Shown one piece after another: positions 38,346 through 46,630 of a stretch of 64,000 nt of DNA. The position numbers and the translations under genes are program-made. The DNA is from a virus: positions 1 through 64,000 of IMG/VR virus record IMGVR_UViG_3300032287_003712, one strand, 5' to 3'. The notes beneath the pieces were generated by a model. It was not told where the DNA came from and ran no database searches. It saw nothing but the letters and a program-made list of their open reading frames with translations. Each line of letters starts with the position of its first letter. The first letter of the stretch is position 1.

Positions 38346-39600
38346 GCCGATATCTATTTTTCGAGCTGGCGAGACAATTACACCGGGAAATATTGTCGCG
38401 GTTACTCACAATTCCGTTGTTAAAAAAGCTTCGGTTAACGATCCGGAGACTTTTAGAGCTATTGGGGTAGCTACGACGTCGGGGTATGCGGGGGATGCTG
38501 TAAAAGTTGTTGTTGATGATCAGGTTCATATTTTTTCTGGTTTAACTCCTGGCAGTCAGTTATATTTGAGCCCAACTCCTGGGCTTTATACGACTTCTTA
38601 CACGACAATTACATCGGGTGTTGGCTTATCGCTTAACGGATCCTCGAATTTAAGTCCGTTTGCTCGGGCTATTTCGGCGTCGGGCATAACGCTGCAGACT
38701 CCAGCCGCTGTGGTTGCTGATGTGTCTTCTGAAAGTATTGTTTTAGAAAATACGCCGACAAATAATATTTTTGGTTTTTTAACAGAGGGGTATTTTGATG
38801 TTGTAAAAGAATCTGGAGATTCCCCTTATATTCCTTATGATCCCGAGGCATATGCTTATATACGTGCTGTCGAAAACGCAGACGGCCAGTTTTTAGAAAA
38901 CAATGTGCGGCAGGCAATTGACAACTTCGTCTTGGGGTGCAAGGCGGATGGTATTTGGAGTGCCATTAAAGCAAGTTGCATCCTTGCTGGTGCCCGCACT
39001 CTGAGTGGGGCGCTGGTTCCGTTGGTTGGCACAGCACCTACCAATCCCAGCAACGTCTTTGTGCAGGCTGACTACAACCGAAAGACGGGGCTGGTGGGGA
39101 ATGGGACCACAAAGTATCTGGATAGCGGCAGGTTAAGCAGCTCTGACCCGCAAGATAACGTTCATCTGAGCACTTATGTAACCACCGCAGCCAGTGCCGG
39201 AAACACCTTTTACATGGGCTCCGCTTCCACAACTGAGGGCGGCAGTGAGTTAATACTTGGACAAACTACAACACCAGTCTTCAGAGTGCGGTGCAGGAAT
39301 GGTACACCTTTTGATGTGACGGTGACAGGGGCTTTGGAAGGATTTTTTGGTGCTTCGCGATTATCTTCAGCCAATTTTACCGTAAGAGCAGGTTCGTCTA
39401 ATGCAACAGCAACTAGTGTTTCTCAAAGTCTTACTACGGGGCTTCCACTTTATATTTATGGACGGTATCTGAACGGGGCGCTAGCTGCTCCTGTCAACGC
39501 CCGCCTCGCCTTCTACAGCATCGGCGAATCCCTCAACCTAGCCCTCCTCGACGCCCGCGTCACCGACCTGATCAACGCATTCGCAGCTGCTATCTCATAA
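38344..39600 (+). CDS. Putative tail/fibre protein, 418 aa
   Basis: GTG 38344, preceded by a hairpin. The N-terminal 120 residues resemble a capsid-fibre domain found in several proteins here and in the 52211 gene: ISIFRAGETITPGNIVAVTH, AIGVATTSG, SQLYLSPTPGLYTTS. The C-terminal 200 residues are beta-rich, with STYVTTAASAGNTFYMG and LPLYIYGRYLNGALAAPVNA, like a LamG or carbohydrate-binding domain. The region 38.7-38.9 kb is more AT-rich than its ends, a mosaic typical of fibres. Confidence 0.62.
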   Translation: MPISIFRAGETITPGNIVAVTHNSVVKKASVNDPETFRAIGVATTSGYAGDAVKVVVDDQVHIFSGLTPGSQLYLSPTPGLYTTSYTTITSGVGLSLNGSSNLSPFARAISASGITLQTPAAVVADVSSESIVLENTPTNNIFGFLTEGYFDVVKESGDSPYIPYDPEAYAYIRAVENADGQFLENNVRQAIDNFVLGCKADGIWSAIKASCILAGARTLSGALVPLVGTAPTNPSNVFVQADYNRKTGLVGNGTTKYLDSGRLSSSDPQDNVHLSTYVTTAASAGNTFYMGSASTTEGGSELILGQTTTPVFRVRCRNGTPFDVTVTGALEGFFGASRLSSANFTVRAGSSNATATSVSQSLTTGLPLYIYGRYLNGALAAPVNARLAFYSIGESLNLALLDARVTDLINAFAAAIS

Positions 39601-39607
39601 CAGACTG

Positions 39608-39613
39608 TATAAT
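39608..39613 (+). promoter_or_regulatory. TATAAT box before gene at 39636
   Basis: TATAAT lies 22 nt upstream of GTG 39636, with a T/A-rich spacer after it. No -35 hexamer recognised, so this is a weak call. Confidence 0.35.
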
Positions 39614-39635
39614 TTAAAAAAATAGTAACCGCAGC

Positions 39636-40538
39636 GTGGCTTCCGAAAAGATCTCTCAGTTTCCGGATCTAACCGCTGTAGCTAGCGGTGACTTTTTTCC
39701 GGTCGTCGATATATCCGAAGCTGATCCATATTTACAGAATAAAAAAGTACAAATTGGCGCACTTGATGCGCGTTACGTTAATGCAGACGGTGATACCGCA
39801 TCTGGAACTTTTTCGTTCCAAAACCTTGTTATTCCTAGCGGCGGTTCGTTAACCCTTGCCGACGGCGCGACCGCATATAACCTTCCCGACACCACTCAAC
39901 TTATTAACCGGTCGATTCCAGAAATAAACCTGAACCTCGTCCGCGGCGACTCGTGGGATGGGTTCTATATGTATTTACAAGAGCCCGACGGCACTCCCTC
40001 TAACCTGACCGACTCGACTGTCTCCGCTTCCGCCCGTACATCAACCTACGCTCAGATCACCCCTCTGAACGCCACGATTGTTGGTCCGGCGTCCGGTTAC
40101 GTCCGAATTTGGGGCTCGTCCGCTCAAACTGCTCAGCTTCCTATTACTTCTGGCCAACAGGTTTTCTGGGAAGTCAGCCGCGTGTCTAACTCCCGCGTGG
40201 CTACGATTTCAGGCTTCACAAATAGCGCCTCGGGAACGCTTTCGGTCATCACCGTTGAATATCCCGGCGTTTCCTCTTACGACAACGTTTTTATCAGCGG
40301 TGTTCTAGCCAGTGGCTTGCCGGCCAACACATACAACGTTTTATATCCTACAACAACCAGCGGTCAGGATCGTCTTAACCTAATTACTTCTACTCCTCCG
40401 TATTCCTTCGCAATTCCTCAGTTATCTACGTCCGGCACTGATGTTGCAGGTACCGGTGTATATCCTACGGGCGTCTCGTTATATCAGCGCCGCACGGATA
40501 CGATGGTGCGCGGCATTATTTTTGTGACGCTACCTTGA
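39636..40538 (+). CDS. Putative tail/virion protein, 300 aa
   Basis: The GTG start gives MASEKISQFPDLTAVASGDF. The first 45 residues resemble a common fibre-tip start with (D)L-T-x-V-x-x-x-D-x-F. DAKDADGD-like motifs are absent; the rest is Ser/Thr/Gly-rich beta (ASGTFSFQNLVIPSGGSLTL), with LVRGDSWDGFYMYLQEPDGT in the middle. It belongs to the series of unrelated-looking fibre proteins. A terminator-like hairpin follows. Confidence 0.58.
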   Translation: MASEKISQFPDLTAVASGDFFPVVDISEADPYLQNKKVQIGALDARYVNADGDTASGTFSFQNLVIPSGGSLTLADGATAYNLPDTTQLINRSIPEINLNLVRGDSWDGFYMYLQEPDGTPSNLTDSTVSASARTSTYAQITPLNATIVGPASGYVRIWGSSAQTAQLPITSGQQVFWEVSRVSNSRVATISGFTNSASGTLSVITVEYPGVSSYDNVFISGVLASGLPANTYNVLYPTTTSGQDRLNLITSTPPYSFAIPQLSTSGTDVAGTGVYPTGVSLYQRRTDTMVRGIIFVTLP

Positions 40539-40559
40539 TTCAGTAACAGGATTCTGTTT

Positions 40560-40591
40560 GAAGAGGTAAGATGTGTAAAAGCCTCTTCTTT
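40560..40591 (+). terminator. Terminator-like hairpin before gene at 40624
   Basis: GAAGAGG (40560-40566) pairs with CCTCTTC (40582-40588), followed by three T. The loop of 15 nt and the short T-run make this weak, but the 7-bp stem is perfect. It lies in the 85-nt gap between two fibre-block genes. Confidence 0.35.
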
Positions 40592-40623
40592 AGTTAACAC
40601 TACCGAGGCGCTGCTTTAGACAC

Positions 40624-42378
40624 ATGGCGGACGTTAACGCGACAGTTATCACAATCGGCCGCACCCCGCCGATTCCGCCCGGCCAGCAGACGATGGAGAA
40701 CAGTCTGCCCGTGGTTGTCGCGAGCGATCAGACTGCCGTCCCCGTTTCAATTCAAAATCAACAAATCAGCGAAGTCAGCTTAAGCCTGCTGGGTATACCT
40801 AGGGCTGAAACTGCACTGGGTATTTTTTCTGACGTAACCACATATGATATTAACCCTAACGAATGGGCTAGCGCAGGGTCTGGCACAGTCGTTCACTTAG
40901 CGTCTGAAAGTGCTGCTCAAATTGTTGTTTCTGGTAACCAAACTAATAGTTTTGAGGTTCTAAGCAGTAAGCGTTTCTTCCGATATCAACCGGGTCGTGT
41001 CAGCTCTGCCACTTTTGGCGTCCGGTTTGCGTCTAGCACCGATGAAACCGATCTCAAGAAAGCTGGCGCATTCGACAGCCGCGACGGTTACTACTGGGAA
41101 GTTCAAGGCGGTTCGCAAACTTCTGCCGGAGATCCGCGCACTAATAAACCTGTAAATTTCTTAGCTGTTCGTCGCAGCAGCGCATTCGAAACTGCAGCGT
41201 CCGGCATTCGTTTCCCCGATCCCGCTGATGGCGACCGGGGCACCGCCGGCACCGACCTCGTGATCGTGCGTGGCGGCCTCACGTACATTCACGCTGCGCT
41301 TTACGATCGCAGTCTTCGTCAAAATACCACCGGTATCAACATCGGCGGTAACTCGTCTTCGACTGGTACGACGACGGTTTCCGGCAACTTCCTGACCGTT
41401 GCCAGCGGCTCGCGCTATACCTATGAGTATCGCGTACCCCGTAAATATTTCAGCGGTGATCGTCTCGACGGCACGACCGATTCGCTGTTCTATTCCGATC
41501 GTACGCCCGGCAAGAACAGTTTCACCCTGCACGCCAGTGGTTCGATTGATCGTCCCTTAGTTTCTTACATCGACGGTTCGCGTGTTACCGATTCGGTCGG
41601 TAACTTCCTAACCGACACTTCAGTCTGGAACTACGACTTCACCAAAGTCACCATGCTGAAGATCGACTACTCCTGGTATGGAGCAGTCGGCGCCCGATTC
41701 TTCGCCTTGGTTCCCGATTCCACCACTGCCGGCACAGCCCAGTGGGTCCGGGTCCACGACATTCGCACGTCAAACCAGCTCGCAGGTCCGAGCCTCTCGA
41801 ACCCGACGTTACCAATTACTTACGTTGCTCAAAAAGCCAACAGCGCTAACGACTCGACCGTCTACAAGTACGGTGCTTCGTACTACATCGACGGCGGCGA
41901 CAAGGGCACCGTCGTGGCCAGGTCGGCTAGCAACGCGGCAGACCGCTCCGTCACAACTGCCGGCGAAGCACTGTTAGCTCTGCGCGTTCGCGAAAACATC
42001 AATAACGTTCGCAACCGTATGCAGGTCTACCCGACCCGCCTCGGTGTCGGTACCAGCGCACGCGGCACTGTCAAACTCATTAAAAACCCTGTAATTATCT
42101 CGGGTTTCCCGACGTTCACGACCGCCGACACCCTCAGCCCCATTCAGTACGCCGACGCCAGCGGAGTTACCGTTATTAGTGGCGGCACGACGGTTGCAAC
42201 GTTCTTCGTTGGCGCAGGCGGCGTGGATATCGACCTGGCGCCTTACTTCGGATACAACAAAGACTACTTATCGTTCCCGCTGACTGCTGCGTCCGGCGAC
42301 GCCCTGTATGTTTATGCTCAGAGTTCTGCTGGCACGATGAATGCCAGCACCTCCCTGACCTGGGAAGAGCAAATCTGA
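40624..42378 (+). CDS. Large virion fibre protein, paralogue 1, 584 aa
   Basis: It shares with the next gene a conserved core: SLLGIPRAETALGIFSDVTT, SKRFFRYQPGRVSSATFGVR, GYYWEVQGGS and, later, SWYGAVGARFFALVPDS, then KYGASYYIDGGDKGTV, ending LTWEEQI. The conserved W-Y-G-A-(V/I)-G-A-R-F element and Y-I-D-G-G-D-K-G are exactly matched in the neighbour. Beta-rich; no catalytic motif. The two neighbours are clearly duplicated genes. A structural or receptor-contact role is inferred from position. Confidence 0.72.
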   Translation: MADVNATVITIGRTPPIPPGQQTMENSLPVVVASDQTAVPVSIQNQQISEVSLSLLGIPRAETALGIFSDVTTYDINPNEWASAGSGTVVHLASESAAQIVVSGNQTNSFEVLSSKRFFRYQPGRVSSATFGVRFASSTDETDLKKAGAFDSRDGYYWEVQGGSQTSAGDPRTNKPVNFLAVRRSSAFETAASGIRFPDPADGDRGTAGTDLVIVRGGLTYIHAALYDRSLRQNTTGINIGGNSSSTGTTTVSGNFLTVASGSRYTYEYRVPRKYFSGDRLDGTTDSLFYSDRTPGKNSFTLHASGSIDRPLVSYIDGSRVTDSVGNFLTDTSVWNYDFTKVTMLKIDYSWYGAVGARFFALVPDSTTAGTAQWVRVHDIRTSNQLAGPSLSNPTLPITYVAQKANSANDSTVYKYGASYYIDGGDKGTVVARSASNAADRSVTTAGEALLALRVRENINNVRNRMQVYPTRLGVGTSARGTVKLIKNPVIISGFPTFTTADTLSPIQYADASGVTVISGGTTVATFFVGAGGVDIDLAPYFGYNKDYLSFPLTAASGDALYVYAQSSAGTMNASTSLTWEEQI

Positions 42379-42385
42379 GGCTCGA

Positions 42386-44728
42386 ATGACCGTTTTATCC
42401 GGATACTACCAGCTGCCTGAGGGTATCAGTACTGCTGGTCTCACCGCCACTGAAGTCGAATTATTAGATTTTTCGACTGGTCAGCTCCTGGTTGAATCCG
42501 GTACGAGCACGGTATTAACAGCTACAGAAGATATTGTCGTTGCATCTGGCGCCTTATCCGTGCCGGTTGTTATCAACAATACCTCCGAGTCTGTAATCTC
42601 CGTAAATGCGCCTAACTACGGGCAGCCTAGCGCCGTTTCTACGTCTCTTCTGGGCATACCTAAAGAGGAGACCAAACTTGCAATTTTTGAATCTGTAAAT
42701 ACTTACGGCGCGAACTCTCAATATTGGGGCTCATATGCAAGTTATACGTACTTTCAAGACCCTTCAGCGTGGACGTTTAGGGACACGTACGGATATTTTG
42801 CTCAGTCTCTGACAACTGAGGCTGCATTACAGGCCTACGTGTACCCGGTGCCCGTCAGTTTCACGTATACTTACGACGATAATACAGGTCGTTACCCTGG
42901 CGGCTACACTAACGGTGTACAGACTGCTATTTGGCGCACTAAGAAGAATTTTCGATACCAGCCTGGCCGGATCACGGGCGTCACACTTGGCGTTCGTATG
43001 TCTACGAACAGCCAGTTACCTGGCGAAGTGATTCAATGGGGCGTCAAGAACGATGTTGGCGACGGGTATTACTTCCAACTTGAGCGCGGCACGGATCTCT
43101 ACATCGTCAGAACGTCCCCCGATTTAGGGACTTTAAAAGTTGCCCGTGACGACTGGAACGGCGACCCGATCACAGCAACTAGCCCCGCGGCGTGGAACTT
43201 AGATTTATCTAAAACCACCATGTTTGCCATCGAGTTTGGTTGGTATGGTGCTATCGGTGCTCGTTTCCTAGCTTACGTTCCTAGCGCATACAGAGATTCT
43301 CGCTGGGTCGTGCTGCATGAAATTACAGCATGTAACGAATACGCGTATCCGAGCCTTCGTTCGCCGTTCATGTACGTGTTCGGCCAAGTTCAATCTGTTG
43401 CTGGCGCAACCCAACCAACATTTATAAACCTTTACGGGTCCAGCGTTTACATCGATGGCGGCGACAAAGGTACGATTAACGTTAATAGTGCCGCTACTCC
43501 TACGCCGCTCTTAGTTGATTCAAAAGAACGTACGTTACTAGGGCTTCAGATCCGACCCACTGTTAATAACGTTACAAACGTTCAAACAGCGTATCCGATT
43601 AGTGCAACGGCTACTGCTGATGTCGACGCAAAACTCAGTTTTGTATTTGCCCCTAATCGAACTACAGATATAAACTATTCTCCCGGTTACGGCACAATTT
43701 TAAGTCGAGGGGCTAGCGCACCTATTACCGTAACTTGTCCGACTCCGACGACACTTAGCGGGTCGTTCCCGAATATCTCCGGTGAACTCAGCGGCACTTT
43801 GACGTATACGACGGGACGCCGCGTCAAAGTTGTTGGCGCCGGCATCTACGCCACTCATGTTCAGTCCGTCAGTGCCGACGGACGTGTCGTTACCGTCACT
43901 TCTCCTCAGGATTTGCCCTCTGGTACGACGTCGGTCACGTTATCTCGATTCAACGCGTGGGCGCTAAGTAGCGGCACAATTTCGTCTGGAGTAACTCAAG
44001 GCTCTATTTATTACACAGATGGCGGCGGCTATTGGCGAATTGGACTTGTTCCTAACGCATCGGGCACCACGTACAACACGAACACGAACGTTGTCTGGGC
44101 TGCTACAAGTTATCCAGGCGTAAATTACAACTTAGCAGGGCAGATTGTCGGCGAGTCGGCTTTCCCGCAAGACGACTACAGCACAAGTTTTACTATTACG
44201 TCCGGCACTAGCTCGACGATTACTGCCGGCGGCCAAACTCTGACTCTTTCCGGCGTAACTAACCCGTACCCGGTCAAGATTGTCGTAGAAATGCAAGATA
44301 ACTCTCAGTTATCTGATTTAGTTTATACAACTGTCAGCTCTTCTGCTATTACGAGCGCCCCTGCAAACTCCACCGTCGCACTTACGGAGTGGACAACCAG
44401 CGGCGTGGCAATCACCTCAACCGACGCAGGCGGTCCTACGTACCGCTCAAATCAATTCAGCGTTCCGTCGAGCAATCGCTTGTCCGCATGTCTTGTCGAT
44501 ACGCAAGGATATAGAATTTTAGAAACGCCAGAACGCGTCGCTACTTATTTTGTGGCAAGCGGCCAAGTCGTCACGCTTGATCTATCGAACATCTTCGGTC
44601 CCGACAAACGGTACCTGGCTGGTCCCCTTACCAGTGTATTCAGCACAGGCTCTCTTTACTTAACTGGTCAAGCGCGTACAGGTTCTGGATTTGCTCAAGC
44701 AACTCTTAACTGGGAGGAGCAACAGTAA
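42386..44728 (+). CDS. Large virion fibre protein, paralogue 2, 780 aa
   Basis: Paralogue of the 40624 gene. Shared blocks are TSLLGIPKEETKLAIFESVN, KKNFRYQPGRITGVTLGVRM, GYYFQLERGTDLYIVRTS, WYGAIGARFLAYVP and VYIDGGDKGTINV, with the same C-terminal LNWEEQQ. It carries about 200 extra residues, mainly inserted between the YIDGGDKG block and the C-terminus (positions about 400-700, with a GxYATHVQSVSADGR-type beta segment). The end overlaps the next ATG by one base. The insert looks like an acquired domain. Confidence 0.72.
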   Translation: MTVLSGYYQLPEGISTAGLTATEVELLDFSTGQLLVESGTSTVLTATEDIVVASGALSVPVVINNTSESVISVNAPNYGQPSAVSTSLLGIPKEETKLAIFESVNTYGANSQYWGSYASYTYFQDPSAWTFRDTYGYFAQSLTTEAALQAYVYPVPVSFTYTYDDNTGRYPGGYTNGVQTAIWRTKKNFRYQPGRITGVTLGVRMSTNSQLPGEVIQWGVKNDVGDGYYFQLERGTDLYIVRTSPDLGTLKVARDDWNGDPITATSPAAWNLDLSKTTMFAIEFGWYGAIGARFLAYVPSAYRDSRWVVLHEITACNEYAYPSLRSPFMYVFGQVQSVAGATQPTFINLYGSSVYIDGGDKGTINVNSAATPTPLLVDSKERTLLGLQIRPTVNNVTNVQTAYPISATATADVDAKLSFVFAPNRTTDINYSPGYGTILSRGASAPITVTCPTPTTLSGSFPNISGELSGTLTYTTGRRVKVVGAGIYATHVQSVSADGRVVTVTSPQDLPSGTTSVTLSRFNAWALSSGTISSGVTQGSIYYTDGGGYWRIGLVPNASGTTYNTNTNVVWAATSYPGVNYNLAGQIVGESAFPQDDYSTSFTITSGTSSTITAGGQTLTLSGVTNPYPVKIVVEMQDNSQLSDLVYTTVSSSAITSAPANSTVALTEWTTSGVAITSTDAGGPTYRSNQFSVPSSNRLSACLVDTQGYRILETPERVATYFVASGQVVTLDLSNIFGPDKRYLAGPLTSVFSTGSLYLTGQARTGSGFAQATLNWEEQQ

Positions 44729-45279
44729 TGCCACAGACAGGCCTCGAAGCTGCCGAGAACCTACGGGATCTAACGAATACAACAACAGCATGGAATAACT
44801 TGGGCGCCGGCGTCACGTACGCGTCTGGTGTTTCTACAGTTACTCTTCAAATCGTTGCTGGCGACATGTACGCCGCTAGCGGCGCGGCGTGCGTTCCTAG
44901 ACAAGATTTACTTCTCCTCCGAAATCTGAGCGATCGGGTTCAGCCCCGAATGACCACGATCTCCGGCGTGGTTGCCAGCGGTCTCGGGCTTCGCGATAAA
45001 GCTTTACCTAAATTAAATCCCACGTCCAGTGGATTTTTTGGCATTACTGAAGGTGTGCTTAGCGGCACAGCTCTTCGGATTAACGGTGTTGCTGTTACAT
45101 CTCTGTCTACTACACCATTTACCGGCACGACTGCAATATCTCCTATTAAGTTGGACACAATTCGTTTGAGTACGAATGTCCGCTGGGCCCAACCGGTTGT
45201 TTCAGGAACTTTAGCTAGCGGTGTTAAAGCTATTCCTGTTCAGTACGGCGGTTTTATAATGTATCTTAAAGCTGGCTGA
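44728..45279 (+). CDS. Virion protein of the fibre block, 183 aa
   Basis: ATG 44728 overlaps the preceding stop. The N-terminus, LEAAENLRDLTNTTTAWNNL, is a conserved start also found in the 45282 and 51657 genes (LRADLNLSDVASRNTTWDNL; LLRDNNLSDLPDRQQALRNL): N-L-x-D-(L/V)-x-x-x-x-x-A/T-x-x-N-L. This looks like a shared attachment peptide. The rest is a beta region. It probably attaches several fibres to one baseplate or connector ring. Confidence 0.62.
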   Translation: MPQTGLEAAENLRDLTNTTTAWNNLGAGVTYASGVSTVTLQIVAGDMYAASGAACVPRQDLLLLRNLSDRVQPRMTTISGVVASGLGLRDKALPKLNPTSSGFFGITEGVLSGTALRINGVAVTSLSTTPFTGTTAISPIKLDTIRLSTNVRWAQPVVSGTLASGVKAIPVQYGGFIMYLKAG

Positions 45280-45281
45280 TT

Positions 45282-46628
45282 ATGGCGCTTTATCAGCGAT
45301 ACGGCTTACGTGCTGATTTAAATTTATCTGACGTCGCTAGTCGTAACACGACTTGGGATAACTTAGGGTTTACTCGATCTGATTTAGCGTGTTTAGTTAA
45401 TACAGGCGCATCGGGTGTCACCGCTGCCGATTATATTGCTTGTTCTGGCCTTAGTTACAACTTAGAGACCCAAGTCGTCGCCGTCCTGCCGCGTGCCCTT
45501 AGCTACGTAAATCAACTTGGCCAATACGTTTCGACGTCTGGCGATACCCGCATCAACTCAATCTTTGCCAATACGGTCAACAACGACCGTGGCTACTACG
45601 ACACCTCTAACTACATTTATTCAACTTCAACTAACACCTTTTTCTCTACCACTAATTCCTCTGGACTTTACACTCAGGAAGCTCAGTACTTACTCGGTCC
45701 GGTTCGCGCCACGACTGCGACCATTAGTGGTCTGAACTTCCGCGGCGATGCCAAGGATTTCAGCTCATACTACGTACAGTACAAGCAATATCTACAAATT
45801 CAAGAATCGCCATCTTTTGCTACTCGGTATACGCCGACATACCTGGCGCCCCCGACTGCGTACGCATCCAACATTCTTTGGTTTGACTCGGAATACAGCG
45901 CCGTTTCAATTGACGGCAGCCGCCGCGTGGCCTCCTGGTCTGACGTCATGGGGCGCGGGTCGGCTGTACAGACAACTGACGCCAATAAACCGTTATACAC
46001 GCTCAACTTGTTAAATAATAAGCCTGGCGTTGTTTTTGACGGATCGAACGACTTCTTAACGATTCCACAAGCCTCGATCCCGGTCACCGATGCGGCCACC
46101 GTGGTCATTATCGCACGCGTACAGGATACTGAGTACAACATCATGGGCAACAGCCTTAACACGGCTGCTCGCTGGCGCAGTGCTTCTACTGGTGACGGAA
46201 ACTTTGGACTGTTTGTTAAGCAAGCAGGTACCGCGACGACGCCCGTTCCAAACTTCCCCTCTGCGATGCCAGCTAACGGCACACTGTTGTTCAGCATCCG
46301 CGCTAACCGGGCGTTTGGTTTGACTTTTGACGTCAACAAAGCACGTAGCGTTCCGTATCCTGGCGGTCAATTTGAGTTCGTTAATACCGGCACGATGTAT
46401 ATCGGCACCGCTGTTGACGGTTCTAGCGGCGCCTTTAACGGGGAAATTTACGCTATTGCAATATTCAATGCTATTTTGTCGGACTTAGAACTCTCCAGCG
46501 TGGAAGAATATTTTGCATGGCGTTATAATTTCGTGTATGACCCCGAACGATTCCAGCCCATAGAAGCTGAGCTAGAATCAGACGGAGACTTTAAGACTGA
46601 GAACTTCGTCTCGTTCCAGATTGGGTAA
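45282..46628 (+). CDS. Fibre protein with LamG/concanavalin-like domain, 448 aa
   Basis: The N-terminus carries the shared NLSDVASRNTTWDNLGF attachment motif. Residues about 200-400 form a LamG-type jelly roll: VASWSDVMGRGSAVQ, KPGVVFDGSNDFLTI, ATVVIIARVQDTEYNIMGN, GTMYIGTAVDGSSGAFNGEI and ELSSVEEYFAWRYNF. The domain suits sugar binding. It is followed directly by the 742-aa gene, 2 nt away. A host-glycan-binding role is inferred. Confidence 0.7.
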   Translation: MALYQRYGLRADLNLSDVASRNTTWDNLGFTRSDLACLVNTGASGVTAADYIACSGLSYNLETQVVAVLPRALSYVNQLGQYVSTSGDTRINSIFANTVNNDRGYYDTSNYIYSTSTNTFFSTTNSSGLYTQEAQYLLGPVRATTATISGLNFRGDAKDFSSYYVQYKQYLQIQESPSFATRYTPTYLAPPTAYASNILWFDSEYSAVSIDGSRRVASWSDVMGRGSAVQTTDANKPLYTLNLLNNKPGVVFDGSNDFLTIPQASIPVTDAATVVIIARVQDTEYNIMGNSLNTAARWRSASTGDGNFGLFVKQAGTATTPVPNFPSAMPANGTLLFSIRANRAFGLTFDVNKARSVPYPGGQFEFVNTGTMYIGTAVDGSSGAFNGEIYAIAIFNAILSDLELSSVEEYFAWRYNFVYDPERFQPIEAELESDGDFKTENFVSFQIG

Positions 46629-46630
46629 TT

